Shown: one piece after another, positions 58,257 through 64,000 of the stretch
Numbering within the stretch: position 1 is the stretch's first letter
How the letters are laid out: each line of letters opens with the position of its first letter
Assembly: GCF_009728995.1 (NCBI RefSeq)
Contig: NZ_VTZW01000009.1
Location: forward strand, 429,644 to 493,643
Origin: Streptomonospora sp. PA3
GTDB taxonomy: Bacteria; Actinomycetota; Actinomycetes; Streptosporangiales; Streptosporangiaceae
Direction of reading: 5' to 3'
Length of the DNA: 64,000 nucleotides
Position numbers and translations under genes: made by a program
The notes under the pieces: generated by a model
The model's database searches: none
What the model saw: the letters and a program-made list of their open reading frames with translations, nothing else
What the model was told of the DNA's origin: nothing

Positions 58257-58724
58257 ATGCCCACGCTTCCTGAGGGGCTGATCCCCTCGCCCGCCGAATA
58301 CCGTGCCCACACACTCGCCTGGCAGCACCTGGACGAGGCCCGGCGCGCCTTCGACCGCATCGACGCGTTCGTCCTGCCCCGCACCGTCGAGCCCACCCCC
58401 CACCTGCGCGCGAGCCTGCGCCACACCCTCAACGGGGTGGCCGACTGGCTGCAGCGCGCCTGCTCCGAGGGCGACCCCACCTATCGGGACGCCCCCGTGC
58501 TCGCCCATCTCATCGGCGACAAGCTCAACGTGGCCAAGCCCGTCCCCGTCGTGGACGCGCACCGCAAGTGGGTCTTCATCGCCGCGCGCCGCCTGGTGTG
58601 CCTGCACGCCCCCACGCATCCGGCGGTGCCCGGCATCGAGACCGAGCGATGGCTCGAGCAGCACCCGCACGCGCTGCAAGTCATGCGCACCGCCGCCGAA
58701 AGGGCTGCCAAAGCCTGCCCCTGA
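58257..58724 (+). CDS. Unknown helical protein
   Basis: 155 aa from the ATG at 58257 behind ACAGGAG. Mostly helical: HTLAWQHLDEARRAFDRIDA, LRASLRHTLNGVADWLQRAC, then WVFIAARRLVCLHAPTHPAV. It contains FVLPRTVEPTPHLR and a conserved-looking DKLNVAKPVPVVDAHRKW. No domain recognised and no membrane segment. Confidence 0.6.
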   Translation: MPTLPEGLIPSPAEYRAHTLAWQHLDEARRAFDRIDAFVLPRTVEPTPHLRASLRHTLNGVADWLQRACSEGDPTYRDAPVLAHLIGDKLNVAKPVPVVDAHRKWVFIAARRLVCLHAPTHPAVPGIETERWLEQHPHALQVMRTAAERAAKACP

Positions 58725-58748
58725 CCATCGCGTCCCAGGACCGGATCC

Positions 58749-58787
58749 GCCGCCCCGCCCACCCACTCCGCTGGTGGGCGGGGCGGC
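58749..58787 (+). repeat. Intergenic hairpin 4 of the long operon
   Basis: GCCGCCCCGCCCACC (58749-58763) / GGTGGGCGGGGCGGC (58773-58787), perfect 15-bp stem with a 9-nt loop. Starts 25 bp after a stop codon. No T-run. Confidence 0.65.
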
Positions 58788-58886
58788 CTGCGCCCGCCGA
58801 CCCCTCCTTTGTGTCCGGCACACCGCCGCACGCGGCGCCGTGCACACCCGCCGATGCCCCTCCCGCCCGCCTCTCAAGGAGCCGCG

Positions 58887-59321
58887 ATGCCCACCTCAGT
58901 GCCCTCGCCGCGGTTCACCCGCGCGCACCTGACCGAGGCCACCCGGACCCACCTGGCCGCCCTGATCTGCGACATCTGGCCCACCGCGGCCCTGCTGGAA
59001 GTCCACTTCCCCGACCTCCTGGCCCCCGCCCACGAGTGGGCCGACCCCGACGACGTGCACCTCCGCTTCACCCTCACCGGCATCTACGCGCCCTCGCCGT
59101 CGCGCCTGGTCTTCGCTCCCGAGCTGCTGCACGACCTGCGGCCACCGGCCGCGGAGAGCGACGACGCCGAGGCCCGAGAAGCCTGGAGCCACTACGCCGA
59201 CGAAGCCCGGGAGCTGGTGGCCGTGCTCATCCGCCAGTCGCTGACCTACCTGCCGCGCGAGGACCCGCCCTGGGAGCCCGGCTGGCCCGACGACCCCGAC
59301 CGCTACCTGCACCTGCACTGA
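58887..59321 (+). CDS. Unknown acidic protein
   Basis: 144 aa from the ATG at 58887 behind CAAGGAG. HLTEATRTHLAALICDIWPT, then PDDVHLRFTLTGIYAPSPS, and a helical acidic segment (AEARE AWSHYADEARELVAVL). C-terminus is Pro/Trp/Asp-rich (DPPWEPGWPDDPDRY). No family recognised. Followed at once by a 12-bp hairpin. Confidence 0.6.
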   Translation: MPTSVPSPRFTRAHLTEATRTHLAALICDIWPTAALLEVHFPDLLAPAHEWADPDDVHLRFTLTGIYAPSPSRLVFAPELLHDLRPPAAESDDAEAREAWSHYADEARELVAVLIRQSLTYLPREDPPWEPGWPDDPDRYLHLH

Positions 59322-59325
59322 AACC

Positions 59326-59352
59326 GGCCACGGGCGGACCCCGCCCGTGGCC
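59326..59352 (+). repeat. Intergenic hairpin 5 of the long operon
   Basis: GGCCACGGGCGG (59326-59337) / CCGCCCGTGGCC (59341-59352), perfect 12-bp stem with a 3-nt loop, 4 nt after the stop codon at 59321. No T-run. Confidence 0.65.
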
Positions 59353-59419
59353 CCCGCAAACCCCGCCCCGACCCCGTTTTCCGCCCCGGGGCGGAGCCTC
59401 GAAGAAAGGAGACACCGAC

Positions 59420-60007
59420 ATGACCGTCGAGACCACCGAAGCGGTGCCCGTGCGCGACCGTGTCGCCCAGGCGCTGGCCGCACGGCCCGAGGGCACCACG
59501 GCCGTCACCCTGGTGGAGGCCACCGGCGCCTCGCGCGCCTCGGTCTCCAAGGCCCTGTCCGCCCTGGAGAAGTCCGGCCGGGCCCGCCGCCGGCGCCCCG
59601 ACGCCACCGAGGCGACCCGGCCCCTGCCCGACACCTGGTTTCCCAGCGCCCCGCCGCCGGGCCCGGAGCCCGCCGAGGACACCATCCCGGAAACCGAAAC
59701 CGAAGTCGGGGCCGCGCCCGCCGACGCGGCGCCCACCGCGGCCGAGGCCGCCGAGCGCCCGCAGCGCCGGACGCAAAGCGGCCGGCCCGTGGCCCGCCCC
59801 GGGCAGCTGCGCGCCATGGTCGCCCAGCACCTCATCGAGCACCCCCACGCCGAGTTCACCCCCGGCGAGATCTCCAAGGTGCTCAACCGCAGCGCGGGCG
59901 CCATCGCCAACGCCCTGGAGAAGCTGGCCGAGACGGGCGAGGCCCGCCGGACCTGTGCGGCCCCGCGCCGCTACCAGGCCGCCGCCCCCGACACGGCCGA
60001 GGAGTGA
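59420..60007 (+). CDS. Double winged-helix DNA-binding protein
   Basis: 195 aa from the ATG at 59420 behind AAGGAG. N-terminal winged helix at about residues 12-58 (EGTTAVTLVEATGASRASVS, then KALSALEKSGRA). An acidic Pro/Ala linker follows (about 70-120). The second winged helix is at about 125-185 (FTPGEISKVLNRSAGAIANA, then LEKLAETGEARR). This second domain closely resembles the N-terminal domain of the AAA ATPase at 62524, so both may recognise the same DNA. Candidate regulator or DNA-binding hub of the operon's system. Confidence 0.75.
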   Translation: MTVETTEAVPVRDRVAQALAARPEGTTAVTLVEATGASRASVSKALSALEKSGRARRRRPDATEATRPLPDTWFPSAPPPGPEPAEDTIPETETEVGAAPADAAPTAAEAAERPQRRTQSGRPVARPGQLRAMVAQHLIEHPHAEFTPGEISKVLNRSAGAIANALEKLAETGEARRTCAAPRRYQAAAPDTAEE

Positions 60008-60008
60008 C

Positions 60009-60308
60009 ATGGCCCCCGCCCCCCGGTGCGGCGACCTCGTCCAGGCCGCGCCGATGCGCCCGGCCGGCCCGGCGGGTGTGGCCACCGGCCTGGTGATCGA
60101 CACCCGCCCGGGCCACCGGCTGCTGGTGTGGTGGTTCGGCCTGGGCCCGCCGGAGCTGGTCGCCACCGCCCAGACCGTGCCCGCCCCGGAGATGCGTCGG
60201 CTCGGCCGCGCCGCCGACCTGCTCGGCCCGGCCGGTCTGCGCGGCCTGCACGCTGCGGCCGCCCCAGCCGCCGACCTGGCCGCCCGCGCCGCGGCGGCCC
60301 TGACCTGA
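60009..60308 (+). CDS. Small unknown protein coupled to the winged-helix gene
   Basis: 99 aa from the ATG at 60009, 1 bp after the previous stop (no separate ribosome binding site except GAGG within the preceding codons), so likely coupled. Strand-rich N-terminal half (ATGLVIDTRPGHRLLVWWFG) and an Ala-rich C-terminal helix. The HRLLVWW segment may be a beta-barrel or lid. No family recognised. Confidence 0.55.
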   Translation: MAPAPRCGDLVQAAPMRPAGPAGVATGLVIDTRPGHRLLVWWFGLGPPELVATAQTVPAPEMRRLGRAADLLGPAGLRGLHAAAAPAADLAARAAAALT

Positions 60309-60337
60309 CCCGCACACCCGCCACCCGTCCGTATCCG

Positions 60338-60365
60338 GCGCGCCGGCCCTTCGGGGTCGGCGCGC
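60338..60365 (+). repeat. Intergenic hairpin 6 of the long operon (UUCG tetraloop)
   Basis: GCGCGCCGGCCC (60338-60349) / GGGTCGGCGCGC (60354-60365): 12-bp stem with one G-U pair closed by TTCG, an extra-stable tetraloop in RNA. No T-run beyond ATT. Confidence 0.7.
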
Positions 60366-60393
60366 TCATTCATGCAGAAGGGATGACACCACC

Positions 60394-60657
60394 GTGACGA
60401 CCGTCAACGACCTGATCGAGGCACTGCAGGACGCCGTCACCGAGCACGGCCCCGGGCTGGGCGATGCCCCGGTGCGCCTGGCCATCCAGCCCACCTGGCC
60501 CTTCGAACACGCCCTCGGCGACATCTGCGTCGTCGAGCGCTGGGAGCAGGACCAGGAGCGGCTGTGCGACTCCCCGCTGGTGCTCTACCTCGGTGACAGC
60601 GACCAGGTGGGCTACCTGCCCGGCGACGCCCGCGAAGTCCTGGGCTGGCAGCCCTGA
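60394..60657 (+). CDS. Small unknown acidic protein
   Basis: 87 aa from a GTG at 60394, with AGAAGGG upstream. Reads VNDLIEALQDAVTEHGPGLG, then PVRLAIQPTWPFEHALGDIC and VLYLGDSDQVGYLPGDA. The pattern (helix, then strand DAPVRLAIQPTWPFE, then VYL) is common in small actinobacterial and phage proteins of unknown role. No function can be given. Confidence 0.65.
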   Translation: MTTVNDLIEALQDAVTEHGPGLGDAPVRLAIQPTWPFEHALGDICVVERWEQDQERLCDSPLVLYLGDSDQVGYLPGDAREVLGWQP

Positions 60658-60671
60658 CCGCCGCCTCCGCC

Positions 60672-60706
60672 CGCGCAGGGCCGCGGCGTGCCCGCGGCCC
60701 TGCGCG
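60672..60706 (+). repeat. Intergenic hairpin 7 of the long operon
   Basis: CGCGCAGGGCCGCGG (60672-60686) / CCGCGGCCCTGCGCG (60692-60706), perfect 15-bp stem with a 5-nt loop, 15 bp after a stop codon. No T-run. Confidence 0.65.
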
Positions 60707-60894
60707 GCGAGACCCGCCCCTGTTTCCCCGGCAGGGCCCCGCCCCCACGGGCCGGGCCAAGGGGCGAGCCATCCGCCTGTCTCCACCCCCTCCCGCTTCC
60801 GCGGCCCGGTCCCGGCCCTGCCGTCGACCGCAGCGCCGGTACCGGCATGGGACACATCCGCCACCCACAGTGAAAAGGAGTGTGCACACCGATC

Positions 60895-61503
60895 ATGCGT
60901 CACAACGAGATCCTCGACGTCGACCCCCTCCAGGTAGCCCAGCTACGGGAAGGCGGCCCCGGCGGCCTGCTCCTCTGGCGAGAAGCCGCCGACCGGGTCG
61001 AGGCCGTCGCGCCGGGCCACGTGCCCGGCGACGAAGCCATGGTCATCGCCGGAGTCGAGGACCTGGACGGCATCGCCGCCCAGGCCGAGGAGGACGGCGA
61101 GGAATACACCGACACCTACGCCGCGGCGGCTTTGGGCAGCATCGGCGGCGACATCCTGGCCGAATGGCCCCAGGTCAAGGCGCTGACCCCCTGCGTGCTG
61201 GACCTGCGCACCGACATGGCCCGCCGGTCCTGGCACCTGGCCGCCCGGCCCGAACACGACCGCTCCCTGAGCACGTACACCATCACCGACACCTACCGCA
61301 GCAGCGAGCGGACCGATCTGGCCATCAGGGTGACCACCGCCTTCATGCATACCTCCTCCACGCTGGTGCGCATCCTGACCGTCCGCGGGCGCCGCGAGGT
61401 CTACCGGTTCCGCATCGACCCCGGAACACAGCGCCCTGGCATGGCCGCCTACCCCGTCGCCGGAGCGATCGACGCGGCCGTGGAGGTGCTGCCGCGCATC
61501 TGA
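60895..61503 (+). CDS. Unknown family protein, paralogue 4 of 4
   Basis: 202 aa from the ATG at 60895; AAGGAG lies 14 nt upstream, so the start is uncertain. Family opening: VDPLQVAQLREGGPGGLLLW, then AMVIAGVEDLDGI, GGDILAEWPQVKALTPCVLD, MARRSWHLAARP, and a strand-rich C-terminal part (DLAIRVTTAFM, REVYRFRID). It is separated from the other three paralogues by six genes. Function unknown. Confidence 0.65.
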   Translation: MRHNEILDVDPLQVAQLREGGPGGLLLWREAADRVEAVAPGHVPGDEAMVIAGVEDLDGIAAQAEEDGEEYTDTYAAAALGSIGGDILAEWPQVKALTPCVLDLRTDMARRSWHLAARPEHDRSLSTYTITDTYRSSERTDLAIRVTTAFMHTSSTLVRILTVRGRREVYRFRIDPGTQRPGMAAYPVAGAIDAAVEVLPRI

Positions 61504-61517
61504 AGCCCGCCTTCCCC

Positions 61518-61547
61518 GGGGCGCCGCCGGGAGTCCGGCGGCGCCCC
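61518..61547 (+). repeat. Intergenic hairpin 8 of the long operon
   Basis: GGGGCGCCGCCGG (61518-61530) / CCGGCGGCGCCCC (61535-61547), perfect 13-bp stem with a GAGT loop, 14 bp after a stop codon. No T-run. Confidence 0.65.
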
Positions 61548-61618
61548 GCCCCCGTGCCCCGGCCCCATCTCCTCCCGGCACCGGGCCGCGGGGCCCGACC
61601 CGAGCAGAAAGGACCGCG

Positions 61619-62140
61619 ATGAAAACACTCGTGCACACCGGCCTGCGGGTGCCCACCGACCGCATCCGCATCACCCGGCTGGAGCAGGTCGACCTGGGAT
61701 TCGGCATCGCCTGGTCGGCCCGGCTGTGCGACGGATCCACCATCTTGGGCGAGCTGGTCGACGACGGGCGCGGCTCACAGACGCACTTCCGCCCGTCCTC
61801 GGGCGAGGCCCAGCGCGTCGTGGAGGAGTTCGCCGCCCGATGCCGCAGCCCCGAGGGCGCCGCCCTGTCCACCGACCGCGTCCTCGACCTGCTGGCGGAT
61901 GAGTACGACTACGCCCGCGAGGTCGCCGAGGCCGAAGCCCGCGGCTGCTACCTCGTGCGCGGCTTCGACGACCACGGCATCCCCACCGTCCAGACCCTGA
62001 CCGTCCCGGGCACCGGGCCTCCCGACTACGCCGCCGCGCTCGAGGCCGCCACACGCCTGCCGCCGCCGGCGCGGGCCGTGCGCGCCCAGCTGTGGATGGG
62101 CCCGCGGCGGGGATGGGCCGACATCCCCGCCCCCACCTGA
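61619..62140 (+). CDS. Unknown protein
   Basis: 173 aa from the ATG at 61619 behind AGAAAGGA. N-terminal strands (RIRITRLEQVDLGFGIAWSA) with SGEAQRVVEEFAARC and a helical acidic middle (DLLADEYDYAREVAEAEARG). The C-terminal half has CYLVRGFDDHGIPTVQTLTV. No recognised family, no membrane segment. Confidence 0.6.
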   Translation: MKTLVHTGLRVPTDRIRITRLEQVDLGFGIAWSARLCDGSTILGELVDDGRGSQTHFRPSSGEAQRVVEEFAARCRSPEGAALSTDRVLDLLADEYDYAREVAEAEARGCYLVRGFDDHGIPTVQTLTVPGTGPPDYAAALEAATRLPPPARAVRAQLWMGPRRGWADIPAPT

Positions 62141-62189
62141 GACCACCGCCCCGCCACCCGTTGCTGCCGCCTCACCGGAGGGAGCCCCC

Positions 62190-62453
62190 GTGTACACCGT
62201 GATCATCTTCGACGACTCCGAACTGGGCACCACCCACCGCCAGTTCTTCGACGACTTCGACCGCGCCTGCGCCGATGCCGTCTTCGCCAGCACCAGCAAC
62301 GACCTGGATGCCTTCATCTACCAAGCCCCGGCGCCGCTGCGGTGGGGCGCACCGCCGTGTGCCCCCATCGCCCAGACCTGCCCCTGCCCCCAGGAACCCC
62401 AGGTCCACATCCGCACCCCCCACTGCGGCTTCGGCCCCCGCCCGCGCCGATGA
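62190..62453 (+). CDS. Small unknown protein with C-terminal Cys/His
   Basis: 87 aa from a GTG at 62190 behind GGAGGGAG. Begins YTVIIFDDSELGTTHRQFFD, a short strand-turn-helix. The C-terminal third carries four cysteines and two histidines (CAPIAQTCPCPQEPQVHIRT, then PHCGFG), possibly metal-binding. No family recognised. Confidence 0.55.
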   Translation: MYTVIIFDDSELGTTHRQFFDDFDRACADAVFASTSNDLDAFIYQAPAPLRWGAPPCAPIAQTCPCPQEPQVHIRTPHCGFGPRPRR

Positions 62454-62523
62454 CCGGCCCCCGGTCGTGCGCCGCCGCCGCGGACCGCGCCGCTCGACCC
62501 CATGCAGAACAGGAGGTTTCCTC

Positions 62524-63621
62524 GTGCCCGCGCCCACCCCCGACACGCCCCAAGCGCCCGGGCGGCTGGGCTCCGGCCAGCTGCGGAGCCTGGTCGCCTC
62601 CTTCCTCGCCGACCACCCCGGCTACCACACCCCCACCGAGATCGCCCGCGCCCTGGACCGCTCCTCCGGCGCCATCGGCAACGCCCTGCGCCGCCTGGCC
62701 GAGGACGGCCACGCCCGCGCCGCCCCGGGCCGGCCCATGCGCTATGAGGCCACCACCGCCATCGCCCACGCCGCAACCGGACCCCCGCCCCCGGAGCCGG
62801 GGCGGCAGCGCCCGCGCCCGGCCCGCCCCGAACCCGTCGCCCGCCCCGGCGGGAACCTCTACCACCCCCGCGCCCTGGCCGATGCCCCCGACGTTCAGGT
62901 GCTGCGCCGCCTGCGGGAAGCCGGGCTGTGCCCCCTGCTCTACGGCCCGCCCGGCACCGGCAAGACCTCGCTGGTCGAGGCCGCCCACCCCGACCTGGTC
63001 ACCGTGGCCGGCGACGCCGACACCGCCGTGGCCGACCTGGTGGGCGAATACACCCAGAACCCCGACGGCACCTTCACCTTCGTCCACGGCCCCCTGGTGC
63101 GGGCCATGCGCGAAGGCCGGTGTCTGTTCGTCGACGACGCCACCCTCATCTCCCCGCCGGTGCTGGCGGTGCTGTATCCGGCCATGGACGGCCGCGGCGA
63201 GATCACCATCAAGGCCCACGCCGGCGAAGTCGTCACCGCCCAGCCCGGCTTCCACGTCGTCTGCGGCCACAACCCCGGCGTGCACGGCGCCGTGCTCACC
63301 GACGCGCTCGCCTCCCGCCTGGCCGCCCACATCCACGTCTCCACCGACTACGACCTCGCCCGCCACCTGGGCGTGGACTCCCGCGCGGTGCGCGCCGCGC
63401 GCAACCTCGCCCGCCGACTCGAGGCCGGCGAGACCGGCTGGGCCCCGCAACTGCGTGAACTGCTGGCCTTCGCCCGCCTGGAGGAGGTGCTGGGACTGGA
63501 GGCGGCCCTGGCCAACCTCGCCGGGATCGCCCCCGAGCCCGACCGCGACACCGTCATCGAAGTCCTGGAATCGGCCTTCGGCCGACCCGTGGCCCCGCTG
63601 GCCCTGGGCCCCCAACTCTGA
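62524..63621 (+). CDS. MoxR-like AAA ATPase with N-terminal winged helix
   Basis: 365 aa from a GTG at 62524, behind AGGAGG. Winged helix at about residues 17-80 (YHTPTEIARALDRSSGAIGN, then ALRRLAEDGHAR). After a Pro-rich linker comes an AAA domain (about 115-350): Walker A LLYGPPGTGKTSL (about 138-150), Walker B GRCLFVDDATLISPPVL (acidic pair Asp-Asp), sensor 1 VVCGHNPGV and Arg in DALASRLAAHIHV. MoxR-type ATPases remodel partner proteins, usually with a VWA-domain protein. The next gene encodes a HEXXH protein, as in several MoxR/VWA pairs. Winged-helix fusion is unusual. Confidence 0.85.
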   Translation: MPAPTPDTPQAPGRLGSGQLRSLVASFLADHPGYHTPTEIARALDRSSGAIGNALRRLAEDGHARAAPGRPMRYEATTAIAHAATGPPPPEPGRQRPRPARPEPVARPGGNLYHPRALADAPDVQVLRRLREAGLCPLLYGPPGTGKTSLVEAAHPDLVTVAGDADTAVADLVGEYTQNPDGTFTFVHGPLVRAMREGRCLFVDDATLISPPVLAVLYPAMDGRGEITIKAHAGEVVTAQPGFHVVCGHNPGVHGAVLTDALASRLAAHIHVSTDYDLARHLGVDSRAVRAARNLARRLEAGETGWAPQLRELLAFARLEEVLGLEAALANLAGIAPEPDRDTVIEVLESAFGRPVAPLALGPQL

Positions 63622-63649
63622 CCCCCTGCAACCCGAAAGGAGCCGACCC

Positions 63650-64000
63650 GTGGCCACCCACCTGGCCCCCGCCCGCGCACCCGCGACCGCCGCCGGCGCC
63701 TGGAAGCGGCTCTCGGCCGCGCTCACCGCCGAGGTGGGCGATCTGGCCGAGCGCGAGGACCTCGTCGTCACCTGCGCCCCCGGCGCCGGCGGCGGCGCCC
63801 CGGGCTGCTACATCCCCGAGCGGGCCGCCATCGAACTCGACGGCGACCACCTCGGCTGCGACCCGGACACCTGCACCCCCCACCGCGCCGCCGACCGCAC
63901 CCGCTACCCGGCCCTGTGGGGCGTGCTGTGCCACGAGGCCGCCCACGCCCACCACTCCCGCTGGCACCCCGACCCGGCCGCGCCACGGGCCCACACCCAC
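63650..64000 (+). CDS. HEXXH metallopeptidase-like protein, cut by the window end
   Basis: First 117 codons, from a GTG at 63650 behind AAAGGAG. Contains TAEVGDLAEREDLVVTCAPG, then AIELDGDHLGCDPDTC and the zinc motif LWGVLCHEAAHAHHSRW (HEAAH, about residues 98-102). Together with the preceding MoxR-like ATPase this resembles the N-terminal metallopeptidase module of DUF2201/VWA proteins. The C-terminal part needed to confirm a VWA domain is outside the window. Confidence 0.7.
   Translation, partial: MATHLAPARAPATAAGAWKRLSAALTAEVGDLAEREDLVVTCAPGAGGGAPGCYIPERAAIELDGDHLGCDPDTCTPHRAADRTRYPALWGVLCHEAAHAHHSRWHPDPAAPRAHTH

Overview
The window is very GC-rich DNA (often above 70 percent), with frequent GTG starts, strong AGGAGG-type ribosome binding sites and dense 4-bp start/stop overlaps. 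This is the pattern of a filamentous actinobacterium. The fuscimiditide-like graspetide genes and the conjugation genes fit Streptosporangiales/Nocardiopsaceae, but that placement is inference. The window looks like accessory DNA (a large plasmid, an integrative conjugative element, or an island-rich chromosome arm). It holds no ribosomal or core housekeeping block apart from one tRNA, and it has several mobility traces.

Layout. 0.2-1.8 kb: an anti-sigma-type ATPase, a small unknown protein and a membrane protein. 2.6-12.8 kb: a compact type IV secretion (conjugation) operon with a sigma-region-4-like regulator, VirB2-like pilin, VirB6-like channel protein, PrgI, VirB4 ATPase, VirD4-like coupling ATPase, a replication-relaxation family protein and a bifunctional peptidoglycan hydrolase. 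No relaxase is seen. 13.6-18.7 kb: stress and accessory genes (GAF-ANTAR protein, Hsp20 behind a HAIR-like operator, PF04672 methyltransferase, ASCH-like protein). 19.0-26.4 kb: a leftward nucleotide-modification cluster with a thymidylate-synthase homologue carrying the Asn-to-Asp change of CMP/dCMP hydroxymethylases, an NDP kinase, a spore-photoproduct-lyase-like radical SAM protein, a DnaQ-like exonuclease, a hydroxymethylbilane synthase (HemC) paralogue, an ABC exporter and an endonuclease/exonuclease/phosphatase enzyme. 26.6-31.4 kb: a second PF04672 methyltransferase, a BlaI repressor, two overlapping cytochromes P450 (CYP154/CYP157-like) and a small unknown protein. 31.4-34 kb: a resolvase-like protein, an XRE regulator, tRNA-Met(CAT) and a PLP enzyme whose reading frame ends inside the tRNA antisense. 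34.5-36.8 kb: a complete graspetide RiPP set (precursor, ATP-grasp ligase, PCMT-type methyltransferase).

37.3-47.7 kb is a Tad/Flp pilus locus (secreted proteins, SAF/CpaB, TadZ, TadA, TadB, TadC, pilin and three pseudopilin-like proteins), ending in a large membrane protein that fuses an OmpA-like domain to a BTAD regulator domain. 47.7-50 kb carries a caspase plus EACC1 pair, a predicted conflict or cell-suicide system, with an RDD membrane module on the caspase. 50-52.5 kb is patchy DNA of lower GC: an IS5-type transposase remnant, a duplicated BTAD fragment, a VanZ-like protein and a secreted protein.

52.5-54.3 kb is a 1.7-kb stretch without a convincing gene. It holds three 12-bp tandem repeats running into a palindrome, two 44-bp direct repeats and an rRNA boxA-like antitermination motif. 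From 54.3 kb to the right edge runs one rightward operon of at least 17 mostly unknown small genes: four paralogues of one family, two paralogues of a Cys-pair family, two proteins sharing a winged-helix domain, a MoxR-like AAA ATPase and a HEXXH protein cut by the window edge. Nearly every gap of 80 bp or more in it holds a strong perfect hairpin. The boxA-like leader plus hairpin-studded operon, the hydroxymethylase cluster and the caspase-RDD/EACC1 pair are the most promising leads.
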